From positions 1 to 25,132 of the forward strand of contig URXE01000036.1 of assembly GCA_900551815.1 (NCBI GenBank): a DNA stretch of 25,132 bases. Reading direction: 5' to 3'. Within the stretch, counting starts at the first letter, position 1; each line of letters starts with the position of its first letter. Of this stretch, positions 7,418 through 15,141 are shown in pieces. This DNA is from an uncultured Collinsella sp. (GTDB lineage Bacteria; Actinomycetota; Coriobacteriia; Coriobacteriales; Coriobacteriaceae). A model generated the notes under the pieces. The model had not been told where the DNA came from and did not search any database. It was given only the letters and a program-made list of their open reading frames with translations. A program made the translations under genes and the position numbers.

Positions 7418-8488
7418 ATGTCTTTAAAGGTTGGAATCGTCGGTGCGGCTGGATATGCCGGCGCCGAGCTCATTCGCCTCGTCCTCGGTCATCCCGAGTT
7501 TGAACTTGCTGCCATTACGTCCAACGCCGACGCCGGCCAGCCGTTGTCTGCGGTGTATCCGAGTTTCGCCGGCGTAAGCGATCTTGTCTTCACGACGCAT
7601 GACGCCCCCGAGCTCAAGAACTGCGATGCGGTCTTTTTGGCCGTGCCGCACACGGCTGCCATGGCACAGGTGCCCGCCCTGCTTGCCGCGGGAGTCTCCT
7701 GCATTGACCTCTCGGCCGACTATCGCCTGAGCGATCCGGCCACCTTTGAGGCCTGGTATGCCGCCGAGCACACGAGCCCCGAGTTACTCAAGAGCCGCGC
7801 CTTTGGTCTGCCCGAGCTGTTCTGCCAGGATTTGGAGACCGCTGCATCCGACCACGCCGACGGCAAGCCTGTGCTGGTCGCCTGCGCCGGTTGCTATCCC
7901 ACCGCAACGAGCCTTGCCGCCGCGCCTGCCGTGCGCGCTGGCTGGGTTGCCCAGAGCGGCCCCGTGATCGTTGACGCTATCAGCGGTGTAACGGGCGCCG
8001 GTAAGTCTTGCAACGCCCGTACGCATTTTTGCAGCGCGGACGAAAACCTGGAGGCCTATGGCGTGGGCAAGCATCGTCACACGCCCGAAATCGAGCAGAT
8101 CTTGGGCCTAACCGATCGCATCGTCTTCACTCCGCACCTGGCACCGCTCAAGCGCGGCCTGCTCTCTACGGTGACGATGCCGCTTACGGCGCAGGCTATC
8201 GATACCTTGACCCTTGAGGACGTTGTCGACCATTACAAGCAGTTCTACGCCGGTCGCACCTTCGTGCGCGTACTCGATGCCGGCCAGCAGCCCAAGACGG
8301 CTTCGGTCGTCGGCACCAACGCCGCCCAGATCGGCCTCGCGCTCAACAAGCGCGCGGGCGTCCTGGTGGCTACGGGCGCCATCGACAATCTGTGCAAGGG
8401 TGCAGCAGGCCAGGCGGTCCAGTGCGCCAACATCGTCTTTGGTTTTGACGAGCGACGAGGCTTGCCCACAGTGGCGTGCCCGGTGTAG
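7418..8488 (+). CDS. argC: N-acetyl-gamma-glutamyl-phosphate reductase
   Basis: Third step of ornithine synthesis: NADPH-dependent reduction of N-acetylglutamyl phosphate to N-acetylglutamate semialdehyde in the cytosol. The 356-residue protein begins with a Rossmann motif GIVGAAGYAGAELIRL (6-21) and has the catalytic Cys159 in CAGCYPTA, followed by SGVTGAGK and the HRHTPEIEQ segment with family histidines. Length is normal. AAGGAG (7406-7411) precedes the ATG. It is first in argC-argJ-argB-argD and lies behind two ARG boxes. A 134-base gap separates it from argJ, longer than expected inside an operon. Confidence 0.98.
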   Translation: MSLKVGIVGAAGYAGAELIRLVLGHPEFELAAITSNADAGQPLSAVYPSFAGVSDLVFTTHDAPELKNCDAVFLAVPHTAAMAQVPALLAAGVSCIDLSADYRLSDPATFEAWYAAEHTSPELLKSRAFGLPELFCQDLETAASDHADGKPVLVACAGCYPTATSLAAAPAVRAGWVAQSGPVIVDAISGVTGAGKSCNARTHFCSADENLEAYGVGKHRHTPEIEQILGLTDRIVFTPHLAPLKRGLLSTVTMPLTAQAIDTLTLEDVVDHYKQFYAGRTFVRVLDAGQQPKTASVVGTNAAQIGLALNKRAGVLVATGAIDNLCKGAAGQAVQCANIVFGFDERRGLPTVACPV

Positions 8489-8565
8489 CACATTCGATTG
8501 TTAGCGATTCGGTAGTCGGGCATCGAGTGGGGCGCCACTCTTAAGCTGGTTTCATGATTGTGGCT

Positions 8566-8596
8566 GGCATGGCGCACCAACCGATGCCCATTTTTT
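8566..8596 (+). terminator. Weak hairpin with T run between argC and argJ
   Basis: GGCAT (8566-8570) pairs with ATGCC (8584-8588) and is followed by CA and six T. A second small inverted repeat, GAGTGG/CCACTC, lies at 8525-8540. The stem is short; it could cause partial termination or be a processing site, tuning argC relative to argJBD. Confidence 0.35.
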
Positions 8597-8622
8597 GTTT
8601 GACATAAGGAGTCATAAAGACG

Positions 8623-9891
8623 ATGAATACTGAGCAGTTCGATATCAAGATTCGTGCCGTAGAGGGCGGCGTAACGGCGGCAGCCGGCTTTAAGGCGGCG
8701 GGCATCCATGCCGGATTCCGCAAGAATCCCGAGCGCCTGGATTACGCGCTCGTTGTGCCCGATAAGCCCTGTCCCGGGGCCGGCGTGTTTACGACTAACC
8801 GCTTTTGTGCGGCGCCCGTGCAGGTGAGCCGTGCCAACCTGGGCGGCGCCGACAAAGGCTATGGCATCATCGCCGGTGTATCTATCAACTCTGGCAACGC
8901 CAACGCCGCCACGGGCGAGACCGGTCTTGCCTGCGCGCGCGAGACCTGCAACATCGCCTCGCAGGTCATCGGCTGCGAGCCCCAGCAGATTCTGGTCGCC
9001 TCCACGGGCGTAATTGGTCAGATTCTGCCGATCGACACGTTTGAGACGGCGATTCCGGCAGCTTATGAGGCGCTCTCCGCTCATGGTGGCGCCGATGCCG
9101 CCCGCGCTATCATGACGACCGACACACACTCCAAGGAGTATGCCGTGTGTTACCGCAGCGAGGCCACGGGGCACGCAGGCAATGCCTATACGGTGGGCGG
9201 TATGTGCAAGGGCTCGGGTATGATCATGCCCAACATGGCCACCATGATCGCGGTCATCACTACCGATGCCCCCGTCGAGTCGGCGGCGCTCCACGCCCTG
9301 TTGCTCTCCACCGTCAAGCAGACCTTTAATAAGGTAACGGTCGACTCCGACACCTCGACTAACGACACCTGCATCATGCTTGCCTCCGGCGCCGCTGCCG
9401 CGGATGCCGAGCCCATTGTCGAGGGCTCTGACGCCTTCAACGAGCTGGCCTTTGCCGTGCATGAGGTGTGCGAGAGCCTGGCGCGCAACATCGCCGCAGA
9501 TGGCGAGGGCGCATCCAAGCTCGTGACGGTTAACGTCACCGGCGCCGTGAACGACGAGGAGGCCGATATCGCCGCCCGTGCTGTCGCCAACTCGCCGCTC
9601 GTCAAGACCTGCATCGCCGGCCACGACTGCAACTGGGGCCGCGTTGCCATGGCGCTCGGCAAGTGCGGCGTGCAGTTTAACCAAGAAGATGTGTCCATCG
9701 ACATGATGGGTATGCCCGTCTGCCGTGATGGCCTGACCGTTCCCTTTGACGAGGACGAGGCGCTGCGTCGCTTTGAGGCGCCCGAGATTGTGATCTCGGC
9801 AGACTTGGGCGCAGGGGACGCGGCGACCACCGTGTGGACTTGCGACCTCACGCACGAGTACATCTCCATTAACGGCGACTACCGTTCCTAG
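8623..9891 (+). CDS. argJ: Glutamate N-acetyltransferase / amino-acid N-acetyltransferase
   Basis: Transfers the acetyl group from N-acetylornithine to glutamate, releasing ornithine and closing the acetyl cycle; many homologues also make N-acetylglutamate from acetyl-CoA. The 422-residue precursor normally cleaves itself into alpha and beta chains. The cleavage site is seen as MPNMATM, with Ala206-Thr207; Thr207 becomes the N-terminal nucleophile. Other landmarks are SGNANAATG (90-98), ASTGVIG (126-132), NKVTVDSDTSTNDT and HDCNWGR. No separate argA or argE is in the window, fitting the cyclic pathway. Whether it is bifunctional cannot be told from sequence alone. AAGGAG lies 11 bases before the ATG. 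Confidence 0.98.
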   Translation: MNTEQFDIKIRAVEGGVTAAAGFKAAGIHAGFRKNPERLDYALVVPDKPCPGAGVFTTNRFCAAPVQVSRANLGGADKGYGIIAGVSINSGNANAATGETGLACARETCNIASQVIGCEPQQILVASTGVIGQILPIDTFETAIPAAYEALSAHGGADAARAIMTTDTHSKEYAVCYRSEATGHAGNAYTVGGMCKGSGMIMPNMATMIAVITTDAPVESAALHALLLSTVKQTFNKVTVDSDTSTNDTCIMLASGAAAADAEPIVEGSDAFNELAFAVHEVCESLARNIAADGEGASKLVTVNVTGAVNDEEADIAARAVANSPLVKTCIAGHDCNWGRVAMALGKCGVQFNQEDVSIDMMGMPVCRDGLTVPFDEDEALRRFEAPEIVISADLGAGDAATTVWTCDLTHEYISINGDYRS

Positions 9892-9979
9892 ACTCCGGAC
9901 GCGCACCGTCCTGTGCGTCCCGCTGCAATCGCGGGCAACGAGGTACGACGCGATAGCTACACGAAAGACGAGGCAGACT

Positions 9980-10960
9980 ATGAAGTTCGCACGCGATTGT
10001 CGCTCGAGCGAATCCAACGAAGTTACCGCGCAGCTGCTGTTCGAGGCGCTGCCGTGGATTAAGAACCTGACCGGTAAGACGGTCGTTATCAAGTACGGCG
10101 GTGCCGCCATGGTCGACGAGCAGCTGCGTCGCGACGTGATGAGCGACATCGTCCTGCTCAAGATTATCGGCATGCGCCCTGTTATCGTGCACGGTGGCGG
10201 CAAGGCCATCAACGAGGCGCTCAGCCACTACGACATCCCCGTCGAGTTTAAGAACGGCCAGCGCGTGACTACGCCTGCCACCATGGATATCGTGCGCGAG
10301 GTGCTGGGCGGCAAGGTCAATCAGGAGCTGGTCGCGGCGCTCAACCACCACGGCAACCTGGCCGTGGGCGTGTCCGGCAGCGACGCCGGTACCCTTATCG
10401 CCGAGCCACTCGACCCAGAGCTCGGCCGCGTAGGCAAGGTCACGCACGTCAACACCGACTATATCGAGCGTCTGCTCGACAGCGAGTACATTCCCGTTAT
10501 CGCCACGGTCGCGGCGGGGGAGGACGGTGGCTTCTTCAACATCAACGCCGATACCGCCGCCGGCGCCGTTGCGGCGGCGCTCCACGCGCACAAGGCGATT
10601 TTCTTGACCGACGTCGACGGCCTGTACAAGGACTTTAGCGATAAGGATTCGCTTATCTCCAACCTGACGCTCGACGAGGTCAATGAGATGCTCTACGGCG
10701 GCGAAGTCGACAAGGGCATGATCCCCAAGCTGCGCGCCGCTGTCGATGCGCTTACCGCTGGCGTGTTCCGAGCCCACATCATCAACGGCACGACGCCGCA
10801 CTCGCTGCTGCTGGAGCTGCTGACCGATGCTGGCGTGGGTACCGTGATCCACTCCACCGAGACGGCCTACGAGTTCGATACGCATCCGCACCCGCTTTCG
10901 ACGTTTGCGGCGCGCCTGACCGAGAACCTCGACGAGGTCGAGAAGCTCCAGACGGTCTAG
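9980..10960 (+). CDS. argB: Acetylglutamate kinase
   Basis: Second step of ornithine synthesis: ATP-dependent phosphorylation of N-acetylglutamate; usually the arginine-inhibited step in cyclic pathways. Motifs seen are VVIKYGGAAM with Lys38, VIVHGGGKAI (68-77), a NINADTAAGAVAAAL nucleotide-site segment, LTDVDGLY and DKGMIPKL. The roughly 28 residues before VVIKYGG include a helix-like stretch as in arginine-sensitive enzymes, so feedback control is plausible. At 326 residues it is longer than the usual 280-300; about 33 residues after TVIH form a tail with no clear family counterpart. Gap to argJ 88 bases, to argD 69 bases. Confidence 0.97.
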   Translation: MKFARDCRSSESNEVTAQLLFEALPWIKNLTGKTVVIKYGGAAMVDEQLRRDVMSDIVLLKIIGMRPVIVHGGGKAINEALSHYDIPVEFKNGQRVTTPATMDIVREVLGGKVNQELVAALNHHGNLAVGVSGSDAGTLIAEPLDPELGRVGKVTHVNTDYIERLLDSEYIPVIATVAAGEDGGFFNINADTAAGAVAAALHAHKAIFLTDVDGLYKDFSDKDSLISNLTLDEVNEMLYGGEVDKGMIPKLRAAVDALTAGVFRAHIINGTTPHSLLLELLTDAGVGTVIHSTETAYEFDTHPHPLSTFAARLTENLDEVEKLQTV

Positions 10961-11029
10961 CTGACCCGCGGTCGTCGCGTCCCTGCACCCATAGCCCTGC
11001 GCCGTACGGCGCCCAACGAAAGGCATCCC

Positions 11030-12313
11030 ATGTCACTTGTAACTCAACAATCGCTCGAATCCCATTACGTTATGCATACCTTTGGTCGCTCGCCGGTAGA
11101 GTTTGTCGAAGGCCACGGCATGAAGCTCACCGGCGATGACGGCCGTGAGTATCTTGACTTTCTTGCTGGTATCGGTGTGTGTAGCCTAGGCCACGGCAAC
11201 TCTGCAGTGCTTTCGGCTCTCGAGGCGCAGACCAAAAAGCTCATGCATGTCTCCAATTACTTCTACATCGAGCAGCGTGGCCAGGTCGCGGCGCTGCTGT
11301 CCAAGCTTGCCAACGACGACGTAGATGGTGCGTGCGTGCTGGCCGATGCCATTGCCTCCGGCGATGAGACCACGGCCGCTGCGCTCGGTGCCCCGGCTGC
11401 GGACGAGCAGGTGTGGGAGACGTTCTTTGCCAATTCTGGTGCCGAAGCCAACGAGGGCTCGATGAAGCTCGCGCGTCTGTACGCCAAGCGTGCTGGTAAC
11501 GGCGGCAACACCATCGTATGCATGCGCGGCGGTTTCCACGGCCGTACGCTCGAGACCATTGCGGCCACCATGCAGGATTGGCTACAGGACAGCTTCCGTC
11601 CGCTGCCGGGCGGTTTTGTGGCCTGCACGCCCAACGATGTCGACGAACTGCGCGCAATCTTTAAGCAGCTGGGAAGCGAGGTCTGCGCCGTCATGCTCGA
11701 GCCGATTCAGGGTGAGAGCGGTGTGCACCCCATGACCGAGGAGTTTATGGCGGCGGCGCGCGACTTGGCACACGAGGTGGGCGCCGTTCTTATCGCCGAC
11801 GAGGTCCAGTGTGGCATCTTCCGCTCCGGCAAGCCGTTTGCATTCCAGACCTATGGCGTGGAGCCCGACATTATGAGCCTTGCCAAGGGCATCGCCGACG
11901 GCGTTCCCATGGGTGCCGTGGTGGCAAAGAAGGAGATCGCCGACGTGTTTAAGCCCGGCGATCACGGTTCGACCTTTGGCGGTAGCTGCTTGGCCGTCGC
12001 GGCGTGCGCCGCGACGCTCTCCGCGCTCGTGCGCGGCGATTATGCCGAGCATGCCGCCAAGGTGGGTGCTTATATGGAGCAGGCGCTGGCTAAGCTTCCG
12101 CACGTGGTAGAGGTGCGTGGCCGTGGCCTGATGCTCGGCTGCGATCTGGACGATACCGCGGGTGATGCACACGACGTTGTGGCCCGTGCATTGGGGGCTG
12201 GTGCCGTGATTAACGCTACGGGTGCCCATACGCTGCGTTTCCTGCCGCCGCTCGTCTGCGAGAAAGCCGACGTGGACAGCCTGATTGAGATTTTGTCGGA
12301 CGTTTTGGCCTAA
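11030..12313 (+). CDS. argD: Acetylornithine aminotransferase
   Basis: PLP enzyme (class III aminotransferase) that converts N-acetylglutamate semialdehyde to N-acetylornithine with glutamate. Landmarks are YLDFLAGIGVCSLGH, FFANSGAEANEGSMKLAR, GGFHGRT, EPIQGESGV, LIADEVQCG and the PLP lysine Lys286 in SLAKGIADGVPMGA. Against typical ArgD, residues about 96-127, between SKLAND and the WETFFANSGAEANE block, form an insertion of roughly 30 residues rich in Ala, Asp and Glu, which raises the length to 427. Close homologues such as ornithine or GABA aminotransferases are possible, but the argCJB context settles the call. A terminator follows. Confidence 0.96.
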   Translation: MSLVTQQSLESHYVMHTFGRSPVEFVEGHGMKLTGDDGREYLDFLAGIGVCSLGHGNSAVLSALEAQTKKLMHVSNYFYIEQRGQVAALLSKLANDDVDGACVLADAIASGDETTAAALGAPAADEQVWETFFANSGAEANEGSMKLARLYAKRAGNGGNTIVCMRGGFHGRTLETIAATMQDWLQDSFRPLPGGFVACTPNDVDELRAIFKQLGSEVCAVMLEPIQGESGVHPMTEEFMAAARDLAHEVGAVLIADEVQCGIFRSGKPFAFQTYGVEPDIMSLAKGIADGVPMGAVVAKKEIADVFKPGDHGSTFGGSCLAVAACAATLSALVRGDYAEHAAKVGAYMEQALAKLPHVVEVRGRGLMLGCDLDDTAGDAHDVVARALGAGAVINATGAHTLRFLPPLVCEKADVDSLIEILSDVLA

Positions 12314-12339
12314 CACAACGCAATAGCTCAATTTGGACC

Positions 12340-12398
12340 GGGTTCCGGACTGCGGACGTGCCATATGCGGCATGATTCAGCGGTCTGGAACCCTTTTT
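12340..12398 (+). terminator. Intrinsic terminator of the arg operon
   Basis: GGGTTCCGGAC (12340-12350) pairs with GTCTGGAACCC (12383-12393) with one G-U pair, followed by five T. The 32-base loop carries a small inner stem, CATATG with GCATG-like sequence. It starts 27 bases after argD. Confidence 0.85.
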
Positions 12399-12444
12399 GC
12401 CTTAGATTTGCTAAGGCTGGGAGACCTACTGGTCAAAAAACATC

Positions 12445-12631
12445 AAATATGAGTACTGTTACCGATTTGGTAGCAGCAATTTTGGACTAATCAGACCAAA
12501 TAGCAAGTCGAAATGGCGATGAATGCACGATTCTGGTCCAACTGTTAGTCCTTATAATGGACATATGTTGCGAAACTTAAGCAAATACTATCTATTTATA
12601 TGTTGTAACCAAGGTAGCAGTACTCATTTTT
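12445..12631. repeat. AT-rich element with imperfect terminal inverted repeats
   Basis: The ends AAATATGAGTACTGTTACC (12445-12463) and GGTAGCAGTACTCATTTTT (12613-12631) are inverted repeats matching at 17 of 19 positions. A further GGTAGCAG at 12469-12476 can pair with the left end to form a local hairpin. Internally, TTGGACTAATCAGACC (12483-12498) and TGGTCCAACTGTTAGTCC (12534-12551) are roughly inverted. The 187-bp segment is clearly AT-rich and holds no credible gene. It could be a MITE-like remnant, a regulator target or a structured RNA; I cannot decide. Confidence 0.5.
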
Positions 12632-12659
12632 GCCATTTTTTGGCCACGGCCTTTGTGAC

Positions 12660-12697
12660 AGACGTGCTAGCGGGTTCGAATCCCTCTGCACTGGGCA
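12660..12697 (+). other. Orphan tRNA 3'-end-like fragment (possible attachment-site remnant)
   Basis: A T-arm GCGGGTTCGAATCCCTC (12670-12686) is followed by TGCACTGGGCA, which looks like the 3' half of an acceptor stem, but no matching 5' half or anticodon arm is found in the 90 bases upstream and no CCA is encoded. GGGTTCGAATCCCTC is shared, in opposite orientation, with tRNA-Val at 12752-12766. Partial tRNA ends beside AT-rich DNA are typical scars of integrated elements. Confidence 0.45.
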
Positions 12698-12698
12698 C

Positions 12699-12732
12699 AA
12701 AAAAGAAAGGCCCCCATCGCTGGGAGCCTTTT
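12699..12732 (-). terminator. Terminator of tRNA-Val (possibly bidirectional)
   Basis: AAAGGC (12706-12711) pairs with GCCTTT (12726-12731), extended by CCC/GGG with a bulge. On the minus strand it ends in CTTTCTTTTTT, a good T tract, 9-42 bases after the CCA end of tRNA-Val. On the plus strand it has TTTT. Confidence 0.8.
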
Positions 12733-12740
12733 CAATCAAG

Positions 12741-12816
12741 TGGTGGGCGATGAGGGATTCGAACCCCCAGCCTTGTGCGTGTAAAGCACCTGCGCTAACC
12801 GTTGCGCCAATCGCCC
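12741..12816 (-). tRNA. tRNA-Val (anticodon UAC)
   Basis: Read on the minus strand: acceptor GGGCGAT/ATCGCCC, D-stem GCGC/GCGC, anticodon loop TTTACAC with anticodon TAC, T-arm GGGGG-TTCGAAT-CCCTC, discriminator A, and encoded CCA (12741-12743). The first pair of the anticodon stem (G27-A43) is a mismatch; the other four pair. Length is 76 with CCA. Confidence 0.93.
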
Positions 12817-12826
12817 GCAGGGATTG

Positions 12827-12832
12827 AGTATA
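12827..12832 (-). promoter_or_regulatory. Probable -10 element for tRNA-Val
   Basis: TATACT on the minus strand ends 10 bases before the mature tRNA 5' end, which would put the start about four bases upstream of the tRNA. The -35 region (GATGAA near 12855-12850) is poor. No clear terminator separates asnB from the tRNA, so read-through from asnB is also possible. Confidence 0.4.
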
Positions 12833-12873
12833 GCGGAAACCCGATACGGTTCATCGCTAATCCATAACGAAAC

Positions 12874-14742
12874 TTAGGCGGCGACTTTGGCGCCCTTGTC
12901 CTCGTCGATAAAGAAGCGCTTGTACCAGATGAGGAACGTCAGCGTGGTATAGATCTTGCGCTGGTTGAGCGCGCGACCCTCAAAGTGATCGTCGAGCAGT
13001 TTCATGAGCGCATCGGTGTCAAAGAAATCGGCAGCCCACGGTGCGGTGAAGTATTCCTTGACGTAGTCGTAGTACTTTTGCTCTTGCAGCCAGAACTTGA
13101 CCGGTACGGGGAAGCCCACCTTCTTGCGCGTGGCCCACTCATCGGGCAGCGTGCGGTTGGCGGCGTGGCGCAGGACAAGCTTGCAGCCCTCTTCGTTAAC
13201 ACGGTAGTTGGCGGGAATGTGCTCGGCAAACTCCATGACCTTCTTGTCCAGGAACGGGACGCGAAGCTCCAAAGAATGCGCCATGCACATCTTATCGGCC
13301 TTGAGCAGAATGTCGCCAGGCAGCCACATGTTCATATCCAGATACTGTTTCTTGGAAAGCTCACAGCAGTTGGGAACCTGCTTGTAGTACTCGGCGCACA
13401 TCTCAGCGGCGTTCTTGCCGGTGTCATAAGCGGGCTTGAGCACCTCGTCGACCTCGGAGGGATCGAACACCTTTGCCTGACCCACATACCAGCGCTCGGG
13501 AACCTCGGCGCATTTCGTCAGGAAGTTGTGGCCCTTAAAGTAGGGGAGATGCTGAACGAGTGAGCCCAGGGCGCGACGCACGCCGAGCGGCACGCGCTTC
13601 TTAAAGGAGCGCATCTCGGGGGTGTCCTCGTACCACTCATAGCCGGCAAACAGCTCGTCGGCACCCTCGCCCGAAAGGACGACGGTGACCTCCTCGGAAG
13701 CCATCTGTGCCAGATAGTACAGCGGCACACTGGACAGGTTCGATTGCGGCTCGTCCATGTGGTACTGGATATCGGGCAGTGCATCGAAGAACTCGTCGGC
13801 GGTAATCATCTTGCGCACGTTCTTGATGCCCAGCTTGTCGGAAAGCTCGGCAGCGTAGTTGGTCTCGTTGAAGTTCTTGTAATCGAAGCCGACAGAATAC
13901 GTGGTGTCGGGCATGAGGCAGGCGGCAATGTAGCTGGAGTCGACGCCGCCAGAAAGGAACGAGCCCACCTTAACATCGGCGATTCGGTGTGCAGCGACGC
14001 TTTCGTGCACGACCTTGTCGCACTCGTCCACGTACTCCTCGAAGGTCTTGGAGTTGTCGTCGGTGAAGTCACAGCTCCAGTAACGCTTGATGTCCATGGT
14101 GTTGGTCGTCAGGTCATACGTAAAGCAATGCGCCGGGGCAAGCTTGAACACGCCCTTAAAGAAGGTCTCCTCTGTGGCGGGGAATTGCAGCGTCAGGTAG
14201 GGGCGCAGCGCGTCGTGGTTGACGGCCTTCTCAAACTTGGGATGGTCCAGGAAGCTCTTGATCTCGGAGCCAAACAGCAGCGAGCCATCGGATGCCTGGT
14301 AGTAATAGAACGGCTTGATACCAAAGATGTCGCGAGCGCCAAAGAGTTTGTTCTTGTTCTGGTCGTGAATCACGAACGCGTACATGCCGCGCAGGCGGTT
14401 GACCAGGTCCTCGCCCCACTCCTCGTAACCGTGTACCAGGACCTCGGTATCGGCGTTGCAGTGGAAGGCGTAGCCGGCTGCCTCCAGCTCGGCGCGAAGC
14501 TCCTGGAAGTTGTAGATCTCTCCGTTGAAGACAATCGTGACCTTGCCGTCATCGCTCGACATGGGCTGAGCTCCAGCTTCGGAAAGATCAAGAATCGAAA
14601 GACGACGGAAGCCAAGGGCAACGTTGTCGACGATATGCTGGCCGCCCATATCGGGACCACGGTGGATGATGCGATTCATCATGGCCGTGAGAACCAGCTC
14701 ACTCTGTTCATCTGTACCGGTAAAACCGACAAAACCGCACAT
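12874..14742 (-). CDS. asnB: Glutamine-hydrolysing asparagine synthetase (AsnB type)
   Basis: Class II glutamine amidotransferase joined to an ATP-dependent synthetase; normally makes asparagine from aspartate, glutamine and ATP. The start is set at the ATG giving MCGFVGF, because Cys2 is the nucleophile freed after Met removal; AAAGGA precedes it. Longer in-frame starts up to 14877 would bury this cysteine. Glutaminase motifs are HRGPD (27-31) and FNGEIYN (72-78); the synthetase P-loop is SFLSGGVDSS (261-270), with SGEGADELFAGYEW and a KVGFPVPVKFW segment later. At 622 residues it is like B. subtilis AsnB, whose relatives can amidate peptidoglycan carboxyls, so a cell-wall role is a real alternative given murE next door. 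Confidence 0.93.
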   Translation of the reverse strand: MCGFVGFTGTDEQSELVLTAMMNRIIHRGPDMGGQHIVDNVALGFRRLSILDLSEAGAQPMSSDDGKVTIVFNGEIYNFQELRAELEAAGYAFHCNADTEVLVHGYEEWGEDLVNRLRGMYAFVIHDQNKNKLFGARDIFGIKPFYYYQASDGSLLFGSEIKSFLDHPKFEKAVNHDALRPYLTLQFPATEETFFKGVFKLAPAHCFTYDLTTNTMDIKRYWSCDFTDDNSKTFEEYVDECDKVVHESVAAHRIADVKVGSFLSGGVDSSYIAACLMPDTTYSVGFDYKNFNETNYAAELSDKLGIKNVRKMITADEFFDALPDIQYHMDEPQSNLSSVPLYYLAQMASEEVTVVLSGEGADELFAGYEWYEDTPEMRSFKKRVPLGVRRALGSLVQHLPYFKGHNFLTKCAEVPERWYVGQAKVFDPSEVDEVLKPAYDTGKNAAEMCAEYYKQVPNCCELSKKQYLDMNMWLPGDILLKADKMCMAHSLELRVPFLDKKVMEFAEHIPANYRVNEEGCKLVLRHAANRTLPDEWATRKKVGFPVPVKFWLQEQKYYDYVKEYFTAPWAADFFDTDALMKLLDDHFEGRALNQRKIYTTLTFLIWYKRFFIDEDKGAKVAA

Positions 14743-14867
14743 GCAAGATCCTTTCTGCTGACGGCTCAGGTGTACTGCCGCAAGGGTTACGGCAGCTGAT
14801 GTCAAATAATCTTTACTATCATGCCAATCTTTTGTTTCGTGATAGGGCATAAGCGCCGAGCGAACCG

Positions 14868-14912
14868 AAAAAACCACGGCCCGATCTTCAGACGAAGCGG
14901 CGGGCCGTGGTT
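14868..14912 (-). terminator. Intrinsic terminator upstream of asnB, same strand (possible attenuator)
   Basis: On the minus strand a perfect 12-bp stem AACCACGGCCCG (14912-14901) with CGGGCCGTGGTT (14883-14872) ends in six T (14873-14868). It lies 126 bases upstream of the asnB start, pointing the same way, with no gene ahead of it: the next gene is divergent. A small hairpin TGCTA-TTCTT-TAGCA (14937-14923) comes just before. It may be a leader attenuator for asnB or the end of a short RNA. The rest of the 399-base gap (14743-15141) holds a leader hairpin CTGCCG/CGGCAG (14775-14795) and no gene I can support. Confidence 0.7.
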
Positions 14913-15141
14913 GCGAACACTATGCTAAAGAATAGCACCCAGATTTCCTTGTTTTTACGCGGGGTGAACACTGCTGCCATTTATTAACCCACGACACAGT
15001 CCATGCAATTTTTTAGAAGGCTGCAGTGCGCGCGAGGTCAGGTGGCATATTAGGATGGTTGATAATACAGAATGTTTCATCGTTTCTGCCGCGGGACGTC
15101 TTTTGCCCTTTAAGGCTGAATTTAGCGAGAGAGGTCTTTGT

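Noticed and set aside
8245..10212. Long minus-strand open frame (655 codons) across argC-argJ-argB
   Set aside because: It is antisense to three clear arg genes, has no family motifs, and arises from GC-rich codon bias on the opposite strand.
10999..11012. GCGCCGTACGGCGC palindrome between argB and argD
   Set aside because: Too short and loop-free for a hairpin terminator; likely chance in GC-rich DNA.
12523..12827. Short plus-strand open frames across the AT-rich gap and tRNA-Val
   Set aside because: They lack ribosome sites and run through the tRNA fragment, terminator and tRNA-Val antisense sequence.
14800..14805. TTGACA on the minus strand as the asnB -35
   Set aside because: No acceptable -10 lies 15-19 bases downstream.
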